A stretch of DNA of 64,000 nucleotides, taken from contig JBCBPW010000029.1 of the NCBI GenBank assembly GCA_039820545.1, positions 8,480-72,479 on the forward strand, given 5' to 3'. The translations under genes were made by a program, and so were the position numbers. Every line of letters begins with the position of its first letter. Within the stretch, counting starts at the first letter, position 1. Positions 7,872-16,222 of this stretch are shown piece after piece. A model generated the notes under the pieces. It was given only the letters and a program-made list of their open reading frames with translations, was not told where the DNA came from and searched no databases. This DNA comes from JALEFZ01 sp039820545 (GTDB lineage Bacteria > Bacteroidota > Bacteroidia > J057).

Positions 7872-10800
7872 CTATTTAACCTCGACAGTCTGTTGCTCAG
7901 GGGTGTTCCATCTACCTGAAGCAGACTGGCGGAGCAACAAAATACGACCCGCAGGCGCACCGTCTTGGGACTTGAAACGCAGCATATTCTCCTTCGAGGA
8001 ACCTACAGAGATGTCTAAAGGATCTTTTTTCGCTAGCTGATAGACTCGAAGATCGTCAAATTCTGCCTCCGCATTTCCTGTTCGTAGCGAGACAAATCGC
8101 CCGATGCGATGAGGAATCCCTGTATCAGTCCAAGACAGTGTCAGCAAATTGTTGAGATATACATCTATTTTCCCTGAGGTCGGATCATATACCACTTTCA
8201 GATCATATGTGACATTGGACTGAAGATCGATATTTTTAGAGGCATTAAATCCAGGCATGTTCCCATTCTCTGCTTTGTAGACTTCTATTCGATCTTGCTG
8301 ATTATCATGAAATCTCAGCCAAACGAGATAAGAATTGCCTCGGTTTTCCTGTGTGGCATCAGAGCTAAAGAAATGTAATCCTAGGCGGCGGTTGTTTCCC
8401 TTAGAAAGCATTTTCACTTTCGCATGGTACATATATACGGCTTCTTCGCCTTGCGTCAAGGATACATAAGCATTGCTATTCCCCTGGCCAGGATCTTTCT
8501 GCTGAAATTTCCCCTGACTCAACTTCCATGTTCCACGTCGAGTCACCCACTCTGGTGCGAGCGTAGCCTCCGAATAATCCTCATTTAAAAAGCCTAAGGC
8601 ACGGTTGGCGGTCCAGTTTTTCCCGTCATAATCTGTCGGTAAAAAGAAGGTCTGACCAGAATTCCCCTTTTTCCACTTAAACTCAAAATTCCCATTTACA
8701 GAAAAATCAGCGTCCGTTGTAGGCTCAGGTATCGGAGTGGAAGTGGTAGGAGTTGGATTTTGGGTGGGTGTCGAAGAAGGAGTTCCCACCTTTCCGCTCG
8801 ATTCGCCGACTTTGGACCAGTGGATATTTCGATCCACGACGAGTGATGCCACTTTAAAGGAGGTATTGTTAGAAAGCAAGGCGCGACTGCCACTGATCGG
8901 GACGCTCACTGCATTTTCTCGCGCTTTGTATATACGAAGATTGTCAAAAGCGACCTTACAACCTCCTGTTCTCAGCGATATGCCTTCACCTGAGAATAGC
9001 GGATAACGATCTACCCAGGATGCTTTGAATTTATTGTCCAGATACACCTCTATACGACCCTTCTGGGGATTGCAAATGACTTTGTAGTCATAAGTCTTCC
9101 CAGGCGTAAGCGTGACTTCTTTCTTTACTTTTCGATCAAACTTATTGAAGGCAGATTTGTAAATCTCGATGAAATCGCCTCCTTCGGCATCTCGGATGAT
9201 GACAAAATATGAATTGCCTCGGTTACTCTTCTCAGGCTCGGAACAGAAGAAATGGAAGCCATGGCGCAAATTATTTGCTTCACCTGTCATCCTTGCTTGC
9301 CAGTGATACACATACACTTCATCATTTCGCTGCTTTAGTGGAATATGAATATTGGTATTAGAAGAAGAAGTATTGGACTGGATCAATCGACCACTGGCAA
9401 CGTTCCAATCTCCCTCCTCTACTTTCCAGCCTGAAAGTTGTGGCGAATCAAAATTTTCATACAAAAACCCTGCGTCTCCATAGGATTGATAGGTTCCACT
9501 ATTGCCTGTAGCCATCGTATAAAATCGATTGGCAAATCCCTTCCCGCTGCGATCCCGATCCTTGAAGTTTAGGGTAAATGCACCTTTGTATTGACCTTTT
9601 AGATCAGGGGTCGAGGTGGGTGCATAACGATGTACAAAGGGGACTGGATTGAAAGGTAATTCGTCTACTCGAGGATTCAGTTCAGGGTCTGGGATAGGTT
9701 TAACATCTGGGTTGATAGGAGGATCTACTGGCTGAACAATCGGGTCTGAGGGGTCGTCTTCAGGGATTTTGATGGGTGGCGTAGGAATGGCGCTGGCATC
9801 ATCCGTCCGCCAAGTAGCTACCCAACCAGGAGCCGAAGTACGTGCATCGGATCGGAAAAGAATCGAAATAGCCCCTTTGGAAGAAACGATTTCATCTGGC
9901 TTATTTTTTCCCGAAAACTTACCTAATACGGGATCATTATTAATATTTGTCCCATCATATATCGTCAATACATCTCCTCCTACCTCTGTCTCGAAGCTGG
10001 AAAACGTCAATTTCACGCGCTTTCCATTGGGAGGAATGATGCGGTACAGATAATTTTCTTTATCTGCATAGCCCCCTGCTAAACCACCAGAATCAAAAAA
10101 CTTTCCCTCATTGAGTCGAAGCGTAAATACCTGTGGTGTGATGCCATTGCCGATGTTAGAAGTCAGGAAACTTCCTCCTGTCCACGCAGAAGAATCTGCT
10201 CCACACACGCTACGGACTTGCCATTGATAAAGACCATTGGCCCCCAAGCCTGTCACCGTTTGCTGGGCAGTCTCACTTTCATATACTTGCCAGCGGGTCT
10301 CGATATTTTTCCTGCGAATGAATAATAGGTATTTGTCTGCCTCATCAGGCGCGGTCCATTTGAGCGTAGCCCCCATGGGAAAAATATCTCTTGCAACCAG
10401 ATCTTTGGGAGGGGGACATTTTCCATTCTTGCTTTGTGCGGTATACTTGAGATGCCAACCTGCTTTGTTGACACGGCAGTCCGATCGAAACTCCATGAAG
10501 ACTTGACCACTATTGGCAACCAGGATGCCTGGTTTTTGTGTACCTGTGAACCTTCCGAGGAGCCTTCCGTTCTCATCTGGTCCATCAAAAATATCGAGAT
10601 AGTCAAAAGGCTCATCTTTGGACCCTTCTAATTCAAATGACTCGAACTTGAGCGTGACAGAAGCCGCATTTTTGGGTTTGATCAAATACGTTTTGCGTTC
10701 CTGGTCTCCGTAGTTTCCACTCTTCTTTCCAGAGTCAAAAACTTCTCCCTTTCTAGAAGTGAAGATCTCAGCCTTAGGAGCAGGATTTACTAAGCGGAAA

Positions 10801-12023
10801 AATCTGTCCCAATCCCAAAAAGGTCCTGGATCTACGTGGTTATTTCCTCTAAAATGTTGGTGTCCCTTGATATGGTAGCAGGTATTGCTCAGTTCTCTGA
10901 CACCCATAGTTGACGGGCCACCGTATGTCTTCAATGGATTGATGCCATGACGCTTGCAGATGTCTCTGACGAGTTCGGCTGAGCTGGCATACATCTCATT
11001 GGTGTACCAAGAGAGTCCGTCCCCGACAAAGCCTTCGTGCTCAATGCCGATGGCACTGGCATTGTCTGTACGGACATGAAAGCCTTTGTCTGTCTCGCAG
11101 ACCATCTGTGTGACTTGACCATCCGAAGCACGGATGATATAGTGAGCGGAAACGCGTGCCCGCTTATTTCTAAACCATGAGATTGCACTCGCATATGAAC
11201 CCTGAATCGTGTGGATGGTCACATATTGAATCTTCTCTCCATTTCTCGAACCATAATTGTTGGGGTGAGCAGCCTTCCAGAGCGCCCCTTTGAAGTCTGG
11301 CTTAGGTTTGGAGCGGGTACAGGTAGTTTTGCCTGTCCTGAAATTATCCCCTTCTGTATTCAGTATGCTTTGTGCCGAAAGAGAAACGCGCTTCCCACTG
11401 AGGACTTTCAGATTTTCCTCTCCGAACACATCCTTTAAGTCAAAGCTTCGATTCAGTCGATGTCCTGTACGGGTATGAGGTTCCTGCATTTCCTTGAGGA
11501 CACCATAAAACTGCTGATCGCGTGCATATTCATTGATGAGGGAGGTATCATCGGGGATCTCACTTAGCTCGGCGATGATGGGTTGATGGTTTTCTACACG
11601 GTTATTGGCCAATCGCTTATTCTGCTGGAGCTTTGCATAGGCTTCGGCATAAGCAAGGATGTTGATGCGTGGATCGTTCTTGATTTCCTCTTCTGAGTAG
11701 CGGCTAAGGGAGGCCACTTTGGATAGACTATTTTGGAAGTAATCTTTCCCATCCGCTACTAAGCCCATGACGCCATAGTAATCAGGCAGGTCTTGGCAGC
11801 TTGTTTTACCTGATAGATGGTTCAAACGGCTGTTATTGTAAGCTACCGATTCTAGTAATCCCTCAGGAATGGTCGGAAATTGGCGATAAGCCTCATCAAA
11901 ATAGGCCTTGTATTTGCCTTGCTGAGCAAAAAGTGCCTGGGGACCACAAAAAATGTAGCCTAAAAGGATGAACGAATTAAAAAAAATGAATATGTTTAGG
12001 AAGGCTTTGTGCGATTGTTTCAT
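7872..12023 (-). CDS. Large secreted N-acetylmuramoyl-L-alanine amidase with CUB, FnIII and LamG-like modules
   Basis: Predicted peptidoglycan amidase that cuts the MurNAc-L-Ala bond. After a signal peptide (~1-34, ending ALFAQ) comes a helical region (IPEGLLESVAYNNSRL, GVMGLVADG) resembling a lytic-transglycosylase-type fold. Residues ~245-410 are the Amidase_2 domain: zinc ligand His271 in VTIHTIQG, then AIGIEHEGF, HIKGHQHF and HVDPGPFWDW. Next are a CUB-like domain (~425-525), an FnIII domain (~535-620), a second CUB-like domain (~640-735), a Pro/Asp-rich linker, and two related LamG-like jelly-roll modules (~860-1060 and ~1140-1345). No T9SS sorting tail is obvious. The size (1383 residues) is far above a usual amidase. 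The modules suggest binding to glycans or to prey/host surfaces (inference). Confidence 0.88.
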   Translation of the reverse strand: MKQSHKAFLNIFIFFNSFILLGYIFCGPQALFAQQGKYKAYFDEAYRQFPTIPEGLLESVAYNNSRLNHLSGKTSCQDLPDYYGVMGLVADGKDYFQNSLSKVASLSRYSEEEIKNDPRINILAYAEAYAKLQQNKRLANNRVENHQPIIAELSEIPDDTSLINEYARDQQFYGVLKEMQEPHTRTGHRLNRSFDLKDVFGEENLKVLSGKRVSLSAQSILNTEGDNFRTGKTTCTRSKPKPDFKGALWKAAHPNNYGSRNGEKIQYVTIHTIQGSYASAISWFRNKRARVSAHYIIRASDGQVTQMVCETDKGFHVRTDNASAIGIEHEGFVGDGLSWYTNEMYASSAELVRDICKRHGINPLKTYGGPSTMGVRELSNTCYHIKGHQHFRGNNHVDPGPFWDWDRFFRLVNPAPKAEIFTSRKGEVFDSGKKSGNYGDQERKTYLIKPKNAASVTLKFESFELEGSKDEPFDYLDIFDGPDENGRLLGRFTGTQKPGILVANSGQVFMEFRSDCRVNKAGWHLKYTAQSKNGKCPPPKDLVARDIFPMGATLKWTAPDEADKYLLFIRRKNIETRWQVYESETAQQTVTGLGANGLYQWQVRSVCGADSSAWTGGSFLTSNIGNGITPQVFTLRLNEGKFFDSGGLAGGYADKENYLYRIIPPNGKRVKLTFSSFETEVGGDVLTIYDGTNINNDPVLGKFSGKNKPDEIVSSKGAISILFRSDARTSAPGWVATWRTDDASAIPTPPIKIPEDDPSDPIVQPVDPPINPDVKPIPDPELNPRVDELPFNPVPFVHRYAPTSTPDLKGQYKGAFTLNFKDRDRSGKGFANRFYTMATGNSGTYQSYGDAGFLYENFDSPQLSGWKVEEGDWNVASGRLIQSNTSSSNTNIHIPLKQRNDEVYVYHWQARMTGEANNLRHGFHFFCSEPEKSNRGNSYFVIIRDAEGGDFIEIYKSAFNKFDRKVKKEVTLTPGKTYDYKVICNPQKGRIEVYLDNKFKASWVDRYPLFSGEGISLRTGGCKVAFDNLRIYKARENAVSVPISGSRALLSNNTSFKVASLVVDRNIHWSKVGESSGKVGTPSSTPTQNPTPTTSTPIPEPTTDADFSVNGNFEFKWKKGNSGQTFFLPTDYDGKNWTANRALGFLNEDYSEATLAPEWVTRRGTWKLSQGKFQQKDPGQGNSNAYVSLTQGEEAVYMYHAKVKMLSKGNNRRLGLHFFSSDATQENRGNSYLVWLRFHDNQQDRIEVYKAENGNMPGFNASKNIDLQSNVTYDLKVVYDPTSGKIDVYLNNLLTLSWTDTGIPHRIGRFVSLRTGNAEAEFDDLRVYQLAKKDPLDISVGSSKENMLRFKSQDGAPAGRILLLRQSASGRWNTPEQQTVEVK

Positions 12024-12329
12024 GAATAGGTAAGTTTCAGCTCGTATACGTAATTCCTACTACAAAGTATACATATGCATATAGTTAGACTTCAAGAGGT
12101 CATGATTCGACTCAAATCATATAGTCCTGCTCAACATACTCAGACAGAAAAAATAATGGGGGAATGGAATCTATGTTAATCGTTTTTGCATGCGTTGGCT
12201 CATCTCTGAAAGAAAGTACGGAATTCCTGAAAACCCTCACAAATTATCCGCGTATATAAACTGTTCTTCTAAAAGTTTTTAAACTTTCAATAATTATTAG
12301 AAATTTGTGCTGTAAAATAATGGACACAC
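12024..12329. other. Divergent intergenic region, no gene seen
   Basis: A/T-rich spacer between the divergent amidase and Coq7-like genes, presumably holding both promoters. Small palindromes (CGTATACG, ATGCAT) are present, but no convincing TAnnTTTG element, small ORF or RNA gene is visible. Confidence 0.5.
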
Positions 12330-12839
12330 ATGGCTGCAGCAATTAATATAAAAAAGCGGACAGAATTTTTTATCAGAGATCTACATGCCCGCGAAAAGAT
12401 GCGCTTAGGATGGTACCGCCAATTTGGAATCGGGGATGATGACATCCGATACCTCCGCGCACAAAAAGCTACACATACGGCATTTCTCCGTGATCTTCTT
12501 CGCAAAAGGGGCGTCTCTCCTGCATGGTATGCTAGAAGCTTCTACCTCATGGGACACCTCCTAGGGTTTTTCTCTGCGTTTTTGCCACAGAAAAATATGG
12601 AACGCATCAAAGATACACTTGAATCATGGTTGCTCCTACGTTATCAGCGTTATCTGAAGGAGATGACCTTAGATGCAACCCTGCGATCTATGATTGAATC
12701 TCTTCAAATGAAACGTCTGGCTCATAGCGAACCAGGAGAAGACGCGATCACACTGATCCAAAATTACATAGACGAGCAATCCAACGCGACGCCAGCAGAA
12801 GAAAAAGAAGTCTCAAGTCCTGAGCCTAGCTTGGCCTAA
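12330..12839 (+). CDS. Coq7-like ferritin-fold protein with substituted metal ligands
   Basis: The 169-residue product has the helix pattern and landmark phrases of the demethoxyubiquinone hydroxylase (Coq7) family: HAREKMRLGWYRQ aligns with the first Glu helix, ATHTAFLRDLLRKRGV with the E-x-x-H helix, GHLLGFFSAFLP with the glycine-rich helix, and DTLESWLLLRYQRYL with the second-half Glu helix. By my alignment Glu22, His49, Glu98 and His132 remain. The two Glu residues of the E-x-x-H pairs are replaced by Lys46 and Arg129, so diiron chemistry is doubtful. Ubiquinone is not expected in this group, which uses menaquinone. The 3' end overlaps the convergent aminotransferase gene by 27 bases. The family call is inference from motif order. 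Confidence 0.6.
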   Translation: MAAAINIKKRTEFFIRDLHAREKMRLGWYRQFGIGDDDIRYLRAQKATHTAFLRDLLRKRGVSPAWYARSFYLMGHLLGFFSAFLPQKNMERIKDTLESWLLLRYQRYLKEMTLDATLRSMIESLQMKRLAHSEPGEDAITLIQNYIDEQSNATPAEEKEVSSPEPSLA

Positions 12840-13889
12840 TTGTATATCCGCTAGAACTTGTTGCATAATCCCTTCGTGGGCTTCTGCCATATGCGAAATA
12901 CGGAGAATCTTCCCCTTCAGTTCGCCTTGTCCACCCGAAAGCTCCCAACCATACCTTACTTCAAGTATTTTTTTCAGTGCAGATGTGTCTACATCCCTCA
13001 GCGTAAAGGCTGTCAAACTATCTGTCGGATACCGAGAAAATACTTCTCCTCCTATTTCCTCTAATCCCCTCCTAAATACCTGTGCTGATTGGTGACACGC
13101 CTGCCAGATCACAGGAAGCGTTTCTTTTTTGATGTAAGCTAAAGCTGCCGCCATTCCATACAGAGGAATCACGGGTGCCGTAAATGGAAAGCTATATTTC
13201 TCAGCGGATGTAAAATAATTTCCTAGATGCTGAAAGTCTCCTGGATCATTTGCGCGCATGGCCTGCCTTCCGTTCTCACTCATAGCAAATAAAACCAAAC
13301 CCGCTGGGTTCATGAGTGCCTTTTGCGACGCTGTGACCGTACAGTCGATTCCCCAAGCCTCATGATAATAAGGCATAGCTCCTACACTCGTAATTGCATC
13401 AACGACGATAAGAATCTCAGGATATGCCACACGTAGCTTTGCCGCGATGGCCTCCAAATCTACAATCGTTCCTGTCGAGGTCTCACTGTGTGTGATCACA
13501 ATTCCTTTCAACTGTCCATGTGGCTTTAGCGTTTCCATCAGCTCATCTACATGCCATGTCTCTCCCCATGGTTTTTGCAATCGAAGCACCTCACAGCCCA
13601 GGACTTCACCATAATCTGCCCACCTTCCTGAAAACTTCCCCATGTCTAGGACAGCAATTTTATCTCCTGTTTGGAATAAGCTATACATCGCCATTTCTAC
13701 TCCAAAGGTCCCGCTGCCTAGGCTCGCAGCCACCGCTCCACTCGTCTGAAAGATGTACTGCAGGTCTTCCAAAAACGACTGATAAAATGCTTCGAATTCA
13801 GGTGTGCGATGATGAATCACGGGTTGCTGCATCGCAGCTTGTACCCAAGGAGGGACAGGGACGGGACCAGGAGTGAGTAATGTTGCCAT
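12813..13889 (-). CDS. Class V aminotransferase (alanine-glyoxylate/serine-pyruvate type)
   Basis: PLP-dependent fold-type I enzyme, cytoplasmic, 358 residues. It opens with LLTPGPVPVPP, the typical phosphate/substrate loop of the alanine-glyoxylate and serine-glyoxylate aminotransferase group. It then has GSGTFGVEMAM (cofactor phosphate binding), ITHSETSTG, the cofactor-ring aspartate in IVVDAITSVG, and the Schiff-base lysine Lys190 in TVTASQKALMNPAGL. The substrate pair cannot be decided from sequence alone. Alanine, serine or a phosphonate-type donor are all possible. It is convergent with the Coq7-like gene, with overlapping 3' ends. Confidence 0.88.
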   Translation of the reverse strand: MATLLTPGPVPVPPWVQAAMQQPVIHHRTPEFEAFYQSFLEDLQYIFQTSGAVAASLGSGTFGVEMAMYSLFQTGDKIAVLDMGKFSGRWADYGEVLGCEVLRLQKPWGETWHVDELMETLKPHGQLKGIVITHSETSTGTIVDLEAIAAKLRVAYPEILIVVDAITSVGAMPYYHEAWGIDCTVTASQKALMNPAGLVLFAMSENGRQAMRANDPGDFQHLGNYFTSAEKYSFPFTAPVIPLYGMAAALAYIKKETLPVIWQACHQSAQVFRRGLEEIGGEVFSRYPTDSLTAFTLRDVDTSALKKILEVRYGWELSGGQGELKGKILRISHMAEAHEGIMQQVLADIQLGQARLRT

Positions 13890-14000
13890 GATGCGATGAT
13901 ACAGAAGAATCTAGATAAACGGAACTTTTCCCATTCAAATGGCGTTGAGCATTCAAGCCACCGTGCTAACATTTGGAGACCCCATCATCTATAAAAATAT

Positions 14001-14888
14001 ATGAACATACTTGTCTCAGGAGGTACTGGATTCGTAGGAAGCCACTTGGTCCAGGCACTTGTGGAGAAAGGACATCAGGTAGCCATCCTCACCCGCCAGC
14101 AAAAGCGATCCAAAGATGCGCGCATCACCTATCTCCAATGGAATGGAGAAGAAATCCCTATGGGGATCGGCATATATGACGCTGTCATCAATCTGACAGG
14201 CGCGGGCATCGCCGATAGCAAGTGGACACCTGCACGCAAGAAGATGCTTCACGATAGCCGCATCCTCCCCACAAAGGCACTCGTCAACTACATCAACAAA
14301 AGTCCTCGCACTCCCCAGGTTTTTTTGCAGATCTCAGCAGTGGGCTACTACGGCAACAATCCCTCTGGTACGCAGACCGAAGATTCACCTTCAGGAGATG
14401 GCTATCTGGCAGAACTCGGCATCCAATGGGAAGCAGCAGCCCAACCTGCGAAATGTCGTACCGTACTCATGAGACTGGGTGTGGTCTTGGGAGACGGGGG
14501 ATTTCTGGACCGCCTTTTACCTGTCTACCGCTTTTATCTCGGAGGCAAATTGGGAGATGGCAAACAGCCCTTACCCTGGATTCATATAGATGATGTGGTA
14601 AAGTCCATGATTTTCTGTCTAGAAACAGAAACCATCGAGGGACCTATCAACTTGGTCGCTCCTGAATTGGTAGATCAAAAGACTTTTTCGAAGGAGTTCG
14701 CAGACGTGATGGGTGTAGCTGATATCTGGACCATTCCCAAATTTGCCTTAGAGTTTCTTTTCGGAGAAATGAGTGCGGTACTACTAGGTGGTCAGCGCGT
14801 CCTTCCCAAGAAACTACGGGACACAGGCTTTGAGTTTGAACATCCGGAGCTAGAGGATGCTTTGGAGGACCTGTTGGGGGAGGATTGA
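14001..14888 (+). CDS. TIGR01777 family NAD(P)-dependent epimerase-like protein (YfcH/SulA-like)
   Basis: Extended short-chain dehydrogenase fold, 295 residues. The N-terminal nucleotide-binding motif is GGTGFVGSHL (residues 7-16). Family landmarks are DAVINLTGAGIAD, the catalytic-type YYG in SAVGYYGN, VLMRLGVVLGDGGF, LPWIHIDDVV, and the C-terminal DUF1731-like segment ending FEFEHPELEDALEDLL. These fix it to the TIGR01777/YfcH group, whose members are related to a plant cell-division-linked protein but whose substrate is unknown. The ATG at 14001 starts directly at the first beta strand. A bidirectional terminator follows, separating it from the convergent gene. Confidence 0.9.
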   Translation: MNILVSGGTGFVGSHLVQALVEKGHQVAILTRQQKRSKDARITYLQWNGEEIPMGIGIYDAVINLTGAGIADSKWTPARKKMLHDSRILPTKALVNYINKSPRTPQVFLQISAVGYYGNNPSGTQTEDSPSGDGYLAELGIQWEAAAQPAKCRTVLMRLGVVLGDGGFLDRLLPVYRFYLGGKLGDGKQPLPWIHIDDVVKSMIFCLETETIEGPINLVAPELVDQKTFSKEFADVMGVADIWTIPKFALEFLFGEMSAVLLGGQRVLPKKLRDTGFEFEHPELEDALEDLLGED

Positions 14889-14918
14889 GGTCATACGCTC
14901 AGACGTTAGACATAATTA

Positions 14919-14957
14919 AAAACCAGAGACGATCATAGACATTCTCTGGTTTTCTTT
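14919..14957. terminator. Bidirectional terminator between convergent genes
   Basis: The arms AAAACCAGAGA (14919-14929) and TCTCTGGTTTT (14943-14953) pair perfectly with a 13-base loop. T-rich sequence follows on both strands, serving the epimerase-like gene (plus) and the T9SS protein gene (minus). Confidence 0.8.
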
Positions 14958-14993
14958 TTCAAGAGGCTTCGACTCCCTAAGATTCATATATTT

Positions 14994-16217
14994 TTATCCC
15001 TTTAAAAATTTCTCCCTCCACACATGCCCTGCTACTTGTACCTGGATGAAATAAAGGCCCGAAGGTAGGCTGGCAATGTCTAGTGGCTCTCTGAAATTCC
15101 AGTGAGAAAATACTTCTATACACTTTCCTTTCAAACTCCATATACTAATCTTACCTGCTGTTTGAGGAATATTTCTAATCCAAATCCAATCATCTGCAGG
15201 CTGAGGGCTAAGAACAATGGTGGGTTGTGAAGATAATCGAATCGAAGTATTGAGCTGATAGAAACTTACTTCCGCAGGAACTACTGAAAGAGGAATAAGT
15301 GCCCCTTGAGGATTATTGGCTTGCTGTGGAACGGGTACAATCTTCAAAACTTGAGGAAGATCTTTATTGCCCGCCAGATCATCGATCACAATGATGGAAC
15401 AAGTCATGATCCTCCCAAAACCTGAGCGTGGGACCTGATCAAATCGCGTAATGGCCACATCAAGCGTCGCATACCCAGTAAACCTTCTAGTCAGCGTTAG
15501 CAAATCTTGTCCTACTACGCCTAGCCAAGAACTATCGAAGCGTACCGTCAGGCTATTATTATCAAAGAGCGTCGTATCGATATTCAACCCAAAGGCAAAA
15601 CCATAACCATCCACAACAGCCTGGGTATCCACACCTATATTCACCGCAAAAGTCAGTGTATCACCTCCTGAGATGCTGTCATTCAACATTTCCACGACCA
15701 ACGGAGGGCCATTTACATTAGACTGGCTGGGTCTATTGTGGACAAGGCCATAGTGCAATTGTATGGCCAGCGTGTCATCTGTGTTGATGATGCCATCTCC
15801 ATTACAGTCGGCATGGTTGATATTAGCTCCATTGGGCTGAGAAGCTGACCAAAAATCGGCAGTTTGGCCCAACCAATTGGAAGAAGCATTTGCCCTAGCA
15901 GGACCTGTACTCCCGTAGTACAATCCGATGGGTAGCAGGTCTACATTATCCGCTACAAGGTCACTGTTGGCATCTCCAGGCCATACGATGCTTGTGCTGG
16001 ATGTGGGAATCGGTTGCTGGAACCCTGGAATTGACGTGAGATCCATACTTCCCGACTGTAGTCCGATGATCGGCTCGCCAAACGTCTGAAAGAGTTGAAC
16101 CCCTCCAGATTCTACTTGATTGCCTGTCGAACTGAATACTTGGCTTTGAAGGGTAAGCTGAGCAGAGAGGCCCATGCCCGATAGATAAAAGAGTATGCTG
16201 AAAATAAAAGTTTTCAT
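14994..16217 (-). CDS. Secreted protein with dockerin-like repeats and T9SS type A sorting tail
   Basis: A signal peptide (~1-19) ends at GLSAQ. Residues ~80-150 contain two calcium-loop-like repeats, GDANSDLVADNVDLLPIGLY and CNGDGIINTDDTLAIQLHYG, in the pattern of a type I dockerin. A beta-sandwich region follows. The last ~80 residues form a type IX secretion tail (IVLSPQPADDWIWI, LKGKCIEV, LPSGLYFIQV, ending WREKFLKG). The product should therefore be exported across the outer membrane and attached or released there. It is the second gene of a two-gene unit, starting five bases after the fibre-like gene, so the two products probably act together. No catalytic domain is recognised. Confidence 0.82.
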   Translation of the reverse strand: MKTFIFSILFYLSGMGLSAQLTLQSQVFSSTGNQVESGGVQLFQTFGEPIIGLQSGSMDLTSIPGFQQPIPTSSTSIVWPGDANSDLVADNVDLLPIGLYYGSTGPARANASSNWLGQTADFWSASQPNGANINHADCNGDGIINTDDTLAIQLHYGLVHNRPSQSNVNGPPLVVEMLNDSISGGDTLTFAVNIGVDTQAVVDGYGFAFGLNIDTTLFDNNSLTVRFDSSWLGVVGQDLLTLTRRFTGYATLDVAITRFDQVPRSGFGRIMTCSIIVIDDLAGNKDLPQVLKIVPVPQQANNPQGALIPLSVVPAEVSFYQLNTSIRLSSQPTIVLSPQPADDWIWIRNIPQTAGKISIWSLKGKCIEVFSHWNFREPLDIASLPSGLYFIQVQVAGHVWREKFLKG

Positions 16218-16222
16218 GGCAG

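Noticed and set aside
12330..12839. Calling the Coq7-like gene a true demethoxyubiquinone hydroxylase
   Set aside because: Two metal ligands are replaced by basic residues and ubiquinone is not expected in this lineage.
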